64,000 bases of DNA from Trebonia kvetii (lineage in GTDB: Bacteria; Actinomycetota; Actinomycetes; Streptosporangiales; Streptosporangiaceae). The notes beneath the pieces were generated by a model. It was not told the origin of the DNA, did not search any database, and saw nothing but the letters and a program-made list of their open reading frames with translations. Where the stretch lies: positions 1 to 64,000 of the forward strand of contig NZ_RPFW01000004.1 in NCBI RefSeq assembly GCF_007827045.1, in the 5' to 3' direction. The translations under genes were made by a program, and so were the position numbers. Within the stretch, counting starts at the first letter, position 1, and each line of letters starts with the position of its first letter. Shown here piece after piece: positions 50,574 to 58,975 of the stretch.

Positions 50574-52114
50574 TGCCGACGGCGTCCGAGCCCACCGCGG
50601 CGAAGCGCACGCTCACCGGCCTCGCGCTCGTCGCCATCCTGCTCGCCGCCGTCGTCCTTCAGCTCACCGTGGTGAACCGGCTGCCGCTGCCCGCCGCCTA
50701 CCCGGACCTGGTGCTGCTCGCCGTCACCGCGATCGCCGTGTGCACCAGCCCGCTGCCCGGCACGCTGGCCGGCTTCGCCGGCGGCCTCGCGCTCGACGTC
50801 GCGCCGCCGGCCAGCCATTACGCAGGCGAGTACGCGCTGGTCTTCTGCCTGGCCGGGTACGGCGCCGCGCGCGCCGTGCGCGCCATCTACGACCTGACAG
50901 GCGAACGGGACCCGCTCACCATGTTCACGGTGATGGCCGTCGCCGCGGCGGCGGGCGAGGCGGGCAAGGCCGCACTCGGCATGCTGCTGTCCGACCCCGA
51001 CGTCACGGGACCGGCGATCAAGCAGGTGCTGCCGGCCGCGATCCTGTACGACCTGCTGCTCGCGCCGCTCATGTTCCTGCTCGTCGCCCGGCTCACCCGC
51101 GACGCCGACGCGGAGCGAGCGCCGGCGCCCGAGTTCAGCTACGCGCAGCGGCTCGCCTCGGTCTTCCGGGCCGCGTCGTACGGCGCCGCGCCCGACCTGC
51201 GGCTGTCCGGCACCGGTGCGAACTACCGCGCGCCCGTCGCGCCGCGCCGCGTGCCGAGGCTGCGGCTCGCCGGGACGGGAGACGACCACCGCAGCCCGTC
51301 CCTGCCGCGCAGCGTCCCGCCGCTGCGGCTGTCCCGCGGTGGCGCTGGATCGATCGGCCGAACGGGTTCTGCTGCCTCGCCAGGCGCCGCGATCCGCCCG
51401 GCGGGGGCGGGCAGCCCCAGCCTGAACTTCGCCGCCGACCGCCCGGCGCGCACCGTGCGGCGCACCGTGCGCGGCCCGGGTAAGAACTGGTTGCGCGCCG
51501 GGGCGCCGGCGGCCGCCGCCCCAAGGTTGGCGAGCAGGGCAACGCCGCGCGCGGAGCCGCGAGCCGGCTCGTTCCGCCGCGTGCAGGCCTCGCGCACCCC
51601 GGCCTACCGCGCGGGCGCGGTGCCGCGCGCGGGCTCGTTCCGCGGCGCGTCGGCGCTGCGCACCCCGGCCTACCGCGCGGGCAGGGCGCCGCGGATTCCT
51701 GGCCACGGCTGGCTGCGGCCAGCCGGCCTTGGCGGCGCGCGCAGCGCCGCCAGCATCGCGGGCGCCGCACCGCGCTCCGGCGCCGACGTGCTCGCCGCGC
51801 GGTCCGCGCCGTCCGGCCTGTCGGCGTGGGCGGGTGCGGTAACGCCGCTCGCCCGCCGCGCGCCACGGTCCGGCTGGCTGCATTCCGCGTCGCCCTCGTG
51901 GGCACGATCCACCGGGCCGCGCCTCGCGCCGCGCCGTGGCTGGCTGGGCGGGACGAGCCGCCCGCGGACCGTCATCGGATCTACCCCAGGCGCCGGTCCC
52001 CGCCGGGGCAACTGGTACACCGCGGCACCGTCGCGGGACTGGGTGCGGCACAGCCGCCACCCGTGGCGCAAGCGCAGGCAGCGGCTGCTGCGGATGGTGG
52101 GGGTGGGCCGGTGA
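50570..52114 (+). CDS. mreD: MreD with a long basic C-terminal extension
   Basis: Residues 1-177 form a normal MreD with about five membrane helices (LTGLALVAILLAAVVLQLTVV, ...LPAAYPDLVLLAVTAIAV..., GEYALVFCLAGYGAARAV, ILYDLLLAPLMFLLVARL). Residues 180-514 are a Pro/Ala/Arg/Gly/Ser-rich disordered tail with repeats such as PRAGSFR, RTPAYRAG and RLRLAGTG, ending in WRKRRQRLLRMVGVGR. MreD is usually about 170 residues, so the tail triples its size. Both ends overlap neighbours by GTGA (mreC and mrdA), so the tail is part of the translated unit and not an artefact of a missed stop. Confidence 0.92.
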   Translation: MMPTASEPTAAKRTLTGLALVAILLAAVVLQLTVVNRLPLPAAYPDLVLLAVTAIAVCTSPLPGTLAGFAGGLALDVAPPASHYAGEYALVFCLAGYGAARAVRAIYDLTGERDPLTMFTVMAVAAAAGEAGKAALGMLLSDPDVTGPAIKQVLPAAILYDLLLAPLMFLLVARLTRDADAERAPAPEFSYAQRLASVFRAASYGAAPDLRLSGTGANYRAPVAPRRVPRLRLAGTGDDHRSPSLPRSVPPLRLSRGGAGSIGRTGSAASPGAAIRPAGAGSPSLNFAADRPARTVRRTVRGPGKNWLRAGAPAAAAPRLASRATPRAEPRAGSFRRVQASRTPAYRAGAVPRAGSFRGASALRTPAYRAGRAPRIPGHGWLRPAGLGGARSAASIAGAAPRSGADVLAARSAPSGLSAWAGAVTPLARRAPRSGWLHSASPSWARSTGPRLAPRRGWLGGTSRPRTVIGSTPGAGPRRGNWYTAAPSRDWVRHSRHPWRKRRQRLLRMVGVGR

Positions 52115-54162
52115 TTCCTCGTTCGCGCCGCAGGCTTTTCGGCCTGTACGTGATCTCCCTGGCCCTGCTCGTCACGCTCGGCGGCCGGCTCTGGTACCTG
52201 CAGGTCCTCGACACCACGCACTACAAGGCGCTCGCCCAGGTCAACCAGACAAGGAAGATCGTGGTGCCTGCCGTGCGCGGCATGATCACTGACGACACGG
52301 GCAAGCCGTTCGTCACCAACCAGACGAAGCTGACCGTCTCCGTCGACATGATGCAGCTCTCGCAGACCACGAAGGATAACGGCAAGGCCGTGCTCGCCAG
52401 GCTCGCGCCGCTGCTGCACATGCCGGTCAAGACGCTCACCGAGAAGGTGCGGCTGTGCACCCGCGGCGTCAAGCAGCCCTGCTGGACGGGCTCGCCGTAC
52501 CAGCCGATCCCGGTCGCGGAGAACGTCACAAGCACGATCGCGCTGCAGATCATGGAGCAGCCCGGGCTGTTCCCCGGCATCACCGCCCAACTGGCGCCGG
52601 TGGTGGACTACCCGATGCCCGCCGGGGCGAACCCGGCCCAGGTCCTCGGCTACCTGCAGCCGATCACCCAGCAGGAGATGGCCAAGGAGCACCTGCCGCA
52701 GACCGGGTACGCGGGCGACGACCTGGTGGGCCAGTCGGGCCTCGAGGCGCAGTACAACACCGCGCTGACCGGCATGCCAGGCACGAGGACGGTGGCGGTG
52801 AACGCGGCGGGCAACGTGCTGAACACGGTCGCCGAGCAGCCGGCCAAGACCGGGGACACGCTGGTGACCTCGCTGAACGCCAAGGTCCAGCGGATCGCCG
52901 AGCAGGCGCTCGCCAGCGCGATCGCCAGGGCGCGGGCGGCGGGCAACTCCGCCAACCAGGGCGCGGCCGTCGTGGAGACCACCGACGGCCGGATCGTAGC
53001 GATGGCGAGCTACCCCGACTACAACCCGTCCATCTGGACGAACGGCATCTCACAGCAGCAGTTCAAGTACCTGTTCGGCACCGCGTCCGGCGAGCCGGTG
53101 CTGAACTGGGCCACCCAGGGACAGTACGCGCCGGGCTCGACATTCAAGGTCACCTCGACCGCCGCGGCGGTCGCCGACGGCTTCTCGCTCAACGGCACGT
53201 ACCAGTGCCCCGCCGTGTTCAACATCGGCAGTAGCAAGTTCTTCAACGACGGCGAGCCCGGCCAGGGCGCCATGTCGTTCCGCACCGCGCTGATCCAGTC
53301 CTGCGACACCGTGTACTACGAGCTCGGCTACCAGATGTGGCAGACAGACAACAACAAGGCCAACAACGAGCCGAACCCGCACGCGCCGATCCAGAAGATG
53401 CAGAAGATGGAGGTCGAGTGGGGTTTCGGCAACCCCACCGGCATCGACCTGCCGTCGGAGGCGACCGGCACGATCCCCACCAGGCAGTGGCTCTACTACA
53501 TGTGGAAGGACAACGCGCACAAGGGCCAGAACTGGTGCAAGAACGGCAAGCGCGACGGGACCTACGTGCAGCAGATCGAGTACCAGGACTGCATCGACGG
53601 GTGGGTGTGGGAACCAGGACAGGCGGCCATCGCGGCGATCGGCCAGGGCTACGTGACCGCCACGCCGCTGCAGCTCACCAACGCCTACACCGCGCTCGCC
53701 AACGGGGGCACGCTGTACGAGCCGCGCATCGGCGAGGCGCTGCTCTCCCCGTCGGGCAAGCTGGTGCAGAAGATCGTCCCGCCGGTAATCAGGCACCTGC
53801 CGGTCGCCTCGGAGACCCTCTCCTACATCCGTTCCGCGCTGGCAGGCGTGGTGACCCAGGGCACCGCGGCCGGCGCGTACGCCGGGTTCCCGCTGAACCA
53901 GGTCTGCGTCGCGGGCAAGACTGGTACCGCGCAGATCATGGGCAAGATCGCGACCTCGGTGTTCGCGTCCTTCGCCCCGTGTAACAACCCCAAGCTCGTG
54001 GTGGTCGTCATGCTGCCGAACGCGGGCTACGGCGCGGACGCCGCCGCCCCCGCGGTGCGGCAGATCTGGGACGGCATCTACGGACTCGAGGGTGCGCGCA
54101 AGAAGGGGGCGGCGCTGCCCGGCGGCGTCCTGCCCGCCCTGCCGAAGCTGGCGGCGAAATGA
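52111..54162 (+). CDS. mrdA: Penicillin-binding protein 2 (elongasome transpeptidase)
   Basis: A 683-residue class B PBP cross-linking peptidoglycan during elongation. It has an N-terminal signal anchor (residues 8-30, FGLYVISLALLVTLGGRLWYL), a dimerisation domain with VVPAVRGMITDDTG, and a transpeptidase domain with Ser343 in STFK, SxN-position SCD in IQSCDTVYYELG, and KTG in VAGKTGTAQ. SCD instead of SxN at the second motif is common in this group. GTG 52111 overlaps the mreD stop and ATGA overlaps rodA. Confidence 0.95.
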   Translation: MIPRSRRRLFGLYVISLALLVTLGGRLWYLQVLDTTHYKALAQVNQTRKIVVPAVRGMITDDTGKPFVTNQTKLTVSVDMMQLSQTTKDNGKAVLARLAPLLHMPVKTLTEKVRLCTRGVKQPCWTGSPYQPIPVAENVTSTIALQIMEQPGLFPGITAQLAPVVDYPMPAGANPAQVLGYLQPITQQEMAKEHLPQTGYAGDDLVGQSGLEAQYNTALTGMPGTRTVAVNAAGNVLNTVAEQPAKTGDTLVTSLNAKVQRIAEQALASAIARARAAGNSANQGAAVVETTDGRIVAMASYPDYNPSIWTNGISQQQFKYLFGTASGEPVLNWATQGQYAPGSTFKVTSTAAAVADGFSLNGTYQCPAVFNIGSSKFFNDGEPGQGAMSFRTALIQSCDTVYYELGYQMWQTDNNKANNEPNPHAPIQKMQKMEVEWGFGNPTGIDLPSEATGTIPTRQWLYYMWKDNAHKGQNWCKNGKRDGTYVQQIEYQDCIDGWVWEPGQAAIAAIGQGYVTATPLQLTNAYTALANGGTLYEPRIGEALLSPSGKLVQKIVPPVIRHLPVASETLSYIRSALAGVVTQGTAAGAYAGFPLNQVCVAGKTGTAQIMGKIATSVFASFAPCNNPKLVVVVMLPNAGYGADAAAPAVRQIWDGIYGLEGARKKGAALPGGVLPALPKLAAK

Positions 54163-55403
54163 GCGTCGGACTACCGTCCCGGGGCTGGGCGGGACCGCGG
54201 GCGGGCACCTTCGCGCCGCACCGCAGGTCGCCGCTGAACCGCGCCTTCGCCAAGGGCGGCGTCGCCAGGTCGTGGGACTGGCTGCTGATCGTCGCGACCT
54301 GCGCGCTCACCGCGATCGGCACCGTGCTCATCTGGGCGGCGACAGAGCCGTTCCTGCGCCAGGCCGGCCTCGACCCGCACACCTACCTGAAGAAGACGAT
54401 CGTCTGGGCGGTGCTCGGCCTGCTCCTGATGTTCGTCACCGCGCTGATCGACTACCGGGTGATCAAGCGCCTGGCCCCGTACCTGTACGTCCTGTCGCTG
54501 CTGCTGCTGGCGGCGGTGCTCGTCGTCGGCCAGTCGGTGAACGGCGCGAAGGCGTGGATCGCGCTGCCCGGCGGTTTCCAGGTCGAGCCGTCGGAGTTCG
54601 CCAAGCTCGGTCTTGTGCTGTCCACCGCGTGGCTGCTGTCGCGCAGGAAACTGCCCGCGGGCCGCCCGACGATCAGGGACGTGTGCTACTCGTTCCTCGC
54701 CGCCGCGCCGCTGATCGCCCTGGTGGAGAAGGAGCCGGCCCTCGGCGTCACGTTTGTCCTGGTGTTCACCCTGATAGGCATGATTGTCGTGTCGGGCATC
54801 AGGATGTACTGGGTGCTCGGCGGCCTCGCTGTCGTCGCGGCGGGCATCTACGAGGTGGCGCACCGGCACCTGCTCAAGGGTTACCAGCTCACCCGGCTGA
54901 CCTCGTTCCTGCACCCGGAGCAGAACCTGGCGGGCTCCGGCTACAACGGCCTGCAGGCGAAGATCGCGGTCGGCTCGGGCGGCATGCACGGCCAGGGCCT
55001 GTTCCACGGCACGTTCACCGGCGGCAGCTTCGTCCCCTCGGTGCAGACCGACTTCATCTTCACGGTCGCGGGGGAGGAACTCGGCTTCGTCGGCTGCGCG
55101 GTCATCGTCGCGCTGCTTGCCGTCATCGTGTTCCGCGCCATCCGCGCCGCCCAGATCGCCGAGGACATGTTCGGCATGCTGGTCGCGTCGGGCGTGGCCA
55201 TCTGGTTCGGCTTCCAGGCGTTCGTCAACATCGGCATGACGATCGGCATCATGCCGATCACCGGCCTGCCGCTGCCGTTCGTCAGCTACGGCGGCTCGGC
55301 GATCTTCGCCGACATGATCGCCATCGGCCTGATCCAGGGTGTCCGCCGCCAGCACTCCATCTTCGGCGACACAACCCTCCGAACGGACCGGAAAACGCGC
55401 TAG
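54159..55403 (+). CDS. rodA: Rod shape-determining protein RodA (SEDS glycosyltransferase)
   Basis: A 414-residue SEDS-family peptidoglycan polymerase partnering with PBP2. It has about ten membrane helices and the family motifs KKTIVWAVLGLLLMF, GAKAWIALPGGFQVEPSEFAKLG, QSVNG, GSGGMHGQGLFHGTFTGGSFVPSVQTDFIFTVAGEELGF and the final GLPLPFVSYGGSAI. ATG 54159 overlaps the mrdA stop by 4 bases. It is the last gene of the elongasome operon, and its stop overlaps the convergent MazG-like gene by 4 bases. Confidence 0.96.
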   Translation: MSVGLPSRGWAGPRAGTFAPHRRSPLNRAFAKGGVARSWDWLLIVATCALTAIGTVLIWAATEPFLRQAGLDPHTYLKKTIVWAVLGLLLMFVTALIDYRVIKRLAPYLYVLSLLLLAAVLVVGQSVNGAKAWIALPGGFQVEPSEFAKLGLVLSTAWLLSRRKLPAGRPTIRDVCYSFLAAAPLIALVEKEPALGVTFVLVFTLIGMIVVSGIRMYWVLGGLAVVAAGIYEVAHRHLLKGYQLTRLTSFLHPEQNLAGSGYNGLQAKIAVGSGGMHGQGLFHGTFTGGSFVPSVQTDFIFTVAGEELGFVGCAVIVALLAVIVFRAIRAAQIAEDMFGMLVASGVAIWFGFQAFVNIGMTIGIMPITGLPLPFVSYGGSAIFADMIAIGLIQGVRRQHSIFGDTTLRTDRKTR

Positions 55404-55843
55404 AACGGGAGCGGTTGCTGCCGGGACAGCACGCCCTTGACGTCCGGCGGTGTGTACCGGTCGGACTTCAGCACCTTGCCGTCCTCCCGGTAGATGACCC
55501 GCCCGTCGGCGTCCAGCTTGGTCATGTTGGACCGGTGGACCTCGGCGAACACGGCGTCCAGGTCGATGCCGTAGACGATCGCCGCGCCGTAGGCCACGTA
55601 GATGATGTCGGCAAGCGCGTCCGCGATGCCCACGATGTCGCCCGCGGCCGTCGCGTCGGCAAACTCGCCGGTCTCCTCGGCGAGCAGGTCGACACGGAGC
55701 TTCGCCAGCTCGGCGGGGACGGCGGCGTCCGGTAGCACGGCCCGCGGCGCGCCGAAGGCCGCGTGGAACTCCGCCACGCCGGCCATCGCCGCCGACAGCC
55801 GGGGCGGGTTGGGAACTCGGGTACCTGTTTCCTGCGCAGCCAT
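55400..55843 (-). CDS. MazG-like all-alpha NTP pyrophosphohydrolase
   Basis: A 147-residue helical pyrophosphatase of the PRA-PH/MazG-like class, probably hydrolysing a (d)NTP to the monophosphate plus PPi. Metal-binding acids are seen in LLAEETGEFADA (EExxE type) and in ADALADIIYVAYG (DxxxD). ATG 55843 is preferred; GTG 55852 adds three residues. It is convergent with rodA and divergent from the thymidylate synthase family gene 41 bases away, so the pair may share a promoter region. Confidence 0.82.
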   Translation of the reverse strand: MAAQETGTRVPNPPRLSAAMAGVAEFHAAFGAPRAVLPDAAVPAELAKLRVDLLAEETGEFADATAAGDIVGIADALADIIYVAYGAAIVYGIDLDAVFAEVHRSNMTKLDADGRVIYREDGKVLKSDRYTPPDVKGVLSRQQPLPF

Positions 55844-55884
55844 GTCGACCACGATGCCATAGCCCGGCGATACGCTGTCGGGCT

Positions 55885-56781
55885 ATGGAGTATCTGCCGT
55901 ACGACCAGCGACCAGTCTCGACGGAGTACCGGCGAGTGCTCGAGCGCATACTCGGCGAGGGGATCGAGACGCAGACCCGGCAGGGGGTCAACGCGTTCAC
56001 GGTCATGCAGCAGACCATGACGTTCCCGCTCGCGCACGGGTTCCCCGTCATCACCGAGCGCAGCATCAGGTCCTTCTGGCGCAAGCCCATCGGCGAGCTC
56101 TGCGCGTTCATCAACGGCGCCACCACGCTGGCGGAATTCGAGCGGTTCGGCGTGGACTGGTGGGCGCCGTGGACCACGCCGGAGAAGACGCTCAAGAAGG
56201 GCATCGAGCCGGGCAGCATCGGCCCCGGCTCGTACGGCGCCGCCTTCCACGCGTACCCGACGCCCGACGGGCCGCCGTTCGACCAGTTCAAGCACCTGGT
56301 CGAGCAGCTGCGCGAGCTGCCCGAGCTGCGTACCCACTTCGTCGACCCGTGGATCGCCCCGTACCAGGTCAGGGGCGAGGGCAAGCAGCCGAAGACGACG
56401 ATCGCGCCGTGCCACGGCTGGATCCACGTCCGGGTGCTCGACGGCGGCCTGCACGTGCACATGACGCAGCGCTCAGGCGACGTGCCGGTCGGCGTCCCCG
56501 CCAACATGGTCCAGTACGCCGCCCTGGCCCTCATGCTCGAGCAGCTCACCGGCTATGCGGCGGTGGCCTACTATCACACGATCTCCGACGCGCACATCTA
56601 CGCGGATCAGGTCGTCGCCGTCCGCGCCATGCTCGCCACCGAGCCGCGCCCGCTGCCCACGGTCACGCTGAACGAGGCCGGGCGCGCCGTCACTGACATC
56701 CACGACTTCCGCGCCGAGCACTTCGAGCTCGCGGACTACCACCCGAACCCGTCCATCGGGTCCATTCCCGTCGCCACCTGA
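55885..56781 (+). CDS. Thymidylate synthase-family protein (ThyA-like, diverged)
   Basis: A 298-residue member of the thymidylate synthase/dCMP hydroxymethylase fold. The catalytic Cys176 is in APCHGWIHV, the phosphate site is QRSGDVPVGVPANMVQYA with the Asn that favours uracil over cytosine, and HIY is in DAHIYADQVVAV. The N-terminal half lacks the usual THR...FPLLTTK pattern, reading instead MTFPLAHGFPVITERSIRSFWRKPIGEL. It may be the housekeeping ThyA or a specialised nucleotide methylase or hydroxymethylase. Neighbours include a MazG-like enzyme, a nucleotidyltransferase and a dCMP-deaminase-like protein, consistent with pyrimidine nucleotide supply. Confidence 0.88.
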   Translation: MEYLPYDQRPVSTEYRRVLERILGEGIETQTRQGVNAFTVMQQTMTFPLAHGFPVITERSIRSFWRKPIGELCAFINGATTLAEFERFGVDWWAPWTTPEKTLKKGIEPGSIGPGSYGAAFHAYPTPDGPPFDQFKHLVEQLRELPELRTHFVDPWIAPYQVRGEGKQPKTTIAPCHGWIHVRVLDGGLHVHMTQRSGDVPVGVPANMVQYAALALMLEQLTGYAAVAYYHTISDAHIYADQVVAVRAMLATEPRPLPTVTLNEAGRAVTDIHDFRAEHFELADYHPNPSIGSIPVAT

Positions 56782-56822
56782 GCCGGCTGGCTAGCATGAC
56801 AGCAGAAGGAAGGGGACGGCCA

Positions 56823-57533
56823 ATGACGAGGATCGGGCAGCTATGGAGCCGCCGCCGCGGCACGCCGGACGGCGCCGCGAACGGCCGGCATTCCGGCCCC
56901 GCCCCGCTGATCCAGACCCTCGGCGTGTCGAACAGCCTGTTCGCCGACGCCTCCAACTTCGACCAGCGCTTCGTCGAGGACTACGCGAAGATCGAGGAGA
57001 CGGTCAACGCGCTGCGCACGCTCGGCTTCAAGATCGTGCTCACCAGCGGCTCGTTCGACATCATCCACGAGGGCCATTCGATGTACCTGGAGGCGGCCAG
57101 GCAGTTCGGCGACTTCCTCATCGTCGGCCTGGACAGCGACGAGAAGATCCGCGCGCGCAAGGGAGAGAACCGGCCCGTCGTCCCGCAGATGGAGCGGCTG
57201 CGCATGGTCACCCATCAGCGCGGCGTGGGCCTCGTCACACTCAAGCAGACCAAGCACGCCAAGTGGGCGCTGATCAAGGCGGTCCGTCCCGACGTCCTCG
57301 TGGCGACCGAGGAGACCTACACCAAGGACGAGATCCGCGAGCTCGAGGCGGGCTACTGCGGCCGGGTCGAGGTTCTCGGCCGGATGGCCACGGTGAGCAC
57401 GTCGGCGCGGCTGCGCGAGGTCATCCAGCGCGAGATGGCCAACCCGGATTCCCCGGTGTCCACGGTGCACGCCACCCCGCCGCGAAACCAGCCGCGCAAG
57501 AAGCTCAGCCCCGCAGGGCGGACCCGCAGTTGA
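56823..57533 (+). CDS. Adenylyl/cytidylyltransferase-family protein (HxGH)
   Basis: A 236-residue Rossmann-type nucleotidyltransferase. The HxGH motif is His82-Glu-Gly-His85 (GSFDIIHEGHSMYLEAARQFGDFLIVGLDSD), and the second motif is VSTSARLREV. It resembles the HldE/RfaE C-domain and CTP-transferase group that activates a phospho-sugar or alcohol with a nucleotide. An N-terminal extension of about 60 residues precedes the fold. The ATG has AAGGAAGGGG about 9 bases upstream. It overlaps the deaminase-like gene downstream (TTGA), so the two are coupled. Confidence 0.85.
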   Translation: MTRIGQLWSRRRGTPDGAANGRHSGPAPLIQTLGVSNSLFADASNFDQRFVEDYAKIEETVNALRTLGFKIVLTSGSFDIIHEGHSMYLEAARQFGDFLIVGLDSDEKIRARKGENRPVVPQMERLRMVTHQRGVGLVTLKQTKHAKWALIKAVRPDVLVATEETYTKDEIRELEAGYCGRVEVLGRMATVSTSARLREVIQREMANPDSPVSTVHATPPRNQPRKKLSPAGRTRS

Positions 57534-58393
57534 CCAAGCAGATCCTGCTCTACCTCCCGGTCGTGCACGCGGGCCACGAGGCATTCTTCGCGCGGCACGC
57601 CGACGCCGCCGAGATCCTGCTGCTCGGCGGCGGGTTCAAGGACGTGTTCAAGAGCCTGGCGAAGGACATCAGGGCGCTGCCGCCGCAGCGGGCCGCCCAG
57701 TTCCTGCGGCTGCTGCTGCCGGGAACGCCGGTCCGGGTGATCGAGCCAGCCGACCTGCCCGGCGCGGTGACCGCTGACGTGCTGGTGCTGCCCGACGAGG
57801 ACATCACCAGGAACCTGGCGGCCGTGCACCGGCTGCGGGACGGGCATGAGCTGGTCTTCGACAACACGTTCCTGCGCTGGGACAGGGAATGGAGCCAGGC
57901 GCGGCGGCCCGCCGGCTTCGACGGCGCGGTGGCCGCGGGCGACCTGCCGCCACGGATGCTCGCCACCGCGCGGGAACTGGCGGGCAACAGCTCGGACTGG
58001 TGGCGGCAGGTCGGCGCGGTCGCGGCCCGCGGCGAGCGGGTGCTCGCCGTCGCCTGGAACCACCATGAGCCCAGCGAGTACTCGCCGTACATCGACGGCG
58101 ACCCGCGGGACAGCTTCAGCCGCGGCGTCCGCGGCGACCTGTCCACCGCGATTCACGCGGAGGCATCCATCGTCGCCCAGGCGGCCCGCGAGGGATTCTC
58201 ACTGAGCGGCGCCGACCTGTTCGTGACGACCTTCCCCTGCCCCGCCTGCGCCCGGCTGGTCGCGGAGGCCGGCTTTGCGCGCTGCTACTTCGCGGGGCCC
58301 TACTCGGTGCTCGACGGGGACGAGGTGCTGCGCGCCGCGGGCGTCGAACTGCTGTGGGTCGACACGGCCGGCTCGGGAAACCCGGAGGGCTAG
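57530..58393 (+). CDS. dCMP/cytidine-deaminase-like zinc protein with an extra N-terminal domain
   Basis: A 287-residue protein. The C-terminal half (from about residue 155) is a zinc deaminase: His209-Ala-Glu211 (IHAEASIVAQAA), Cys237 and Cys240 in PCPACARLV, and the downstream CYFAGPYSVLDGDEVLRAAGVELLW. Residues 1-150 form an alpha/beta domain I do not recognise (LLYLPVVHAGHEAFFARHADAAEILLLGG, then VLPDEDITRNLAAVH). TTG 57530 overlaps the nucleotidyltransferase stop; no other start gives the full N-terminal domain. It likely deaminates a cytosine nucleotide, possibly feeding the ThyA-like enzyme with dUMP. Confidence 0.82.
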   Translation: MTKQILLYLPVVHAGHEAFFARHADAAEILLLGGGFKDVFKSLAKDIRALPPQRAAQFLRLLLPGTPVRVIEPADLPGAVTADVLVLPDEDITRNLAAVHRLRDGHELVFDNTFLRWDREWSQARRPAGFDGAVAAGDLPPRMLATARELAGNSSDWWRQVGAVAARGERVLAVAWNHHEPSEYSPYIDGDPRDSFSRGVRGDLSTAIHAEASIVAQAAREGFSLSGADLFVTTFPCPACARLVAEAGFARCYFAGPYSVLDGDEVLRAAGVELLWVDTAGSGNPEG

Positions 58394-58851
58394 CTCTGCG
58401 CCACGTGGCGGGGGCGGGAGCTGAACTTCATCCGCACCGGCACCTCGGGCTCTGAGTCCGGGTCGCCGACGAGCACGTGCGCGTGCACGTGGGCGATCGT
58501 CGCGCCGGTGAAGCTGCAGTTGCCGTTGCGCACGCCGAGCCCGTAATGGCCGAGGCCGAACTCGTCCCTGATCCACCGCAGCGCGGTCCAGAAGTCGCCG
58601 AGCGACGCCTCGTCGAGGTCGAGCATGTCGGTCACGTGCCGGCGCGGCACGACGAGCAGGTGCAGGCTTGTGCCGGCATAGGGGTACGCGTTCGGCGTCA
58701 CCGACCAGTGCTCTGTGGAGAAGATCACTCGCTGTTTCGCGTGCTCACGGAGCGAATCGGGGCAGAACAGGCAGATCCCCGCGGCCTCGAGCCGCTCCAT
58801 CTCGGCCAGCTGCTCGGCGGTCCGGTAGTTGTCCGTGCAGTACAGGCTCAA
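58390..58851 (-). CDS. HIT-family protein
   Basis: A protein of 153 residues with the histidine-triad motif HVHAHVLVG near the C terminus, and upstream LHLLVVPRRHVTDMLDL and the nucleotide-loop region NGNCSFTGATIAHVHAH. HIT proteins are nucleotide hydrolases or transferases. I chose TTG 58851 (MSLYCTDNYRTAEQL) with GGAG 5 bases upstream; the longer frame to 58977 would run into the divergent radical SAM start and reads as non-coding. CxxC (ICLFC) near residue 25 may bind zinc. Its stop overlaps the deaminase stop by 3 bases. Confidence 0.87.
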   Translation of the reverse strand: MSLYCTDNYRTAEQLAEMERLEAAGICLFCPDSLREHAKQRVIFSTEHWSVTPNAYPYAGTSLHLLVVPRRHVTDMLDLDEASLGDFWTALRWIRDEFGLGHYGLGVRNGNCSFTGATIAHVHAHVLVGDPDSEPEVPVRMKFSSRPRHVAQS

Positions 58852-58975
58852 CGACGCTCCGCTTCTGTCGGCTTCAGGCGCATCGCGACCATGGTGCCAC
58901 GGCCCGGCACCTGGAAGCCCCGTCACGGGCCGCAGCCAGCCGCACCCGTTCCGGATCATGGGTATTCTCGGAAGC

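Noticed and set aside
54171..56549. A 792-codon minus-strand frame spanning rodA, the MazG-like gene and the thymidylate synthase gene
   Set aside because: It crosses three well-supported genes and their junctions; composition is typical of antisense high-GC sequence.
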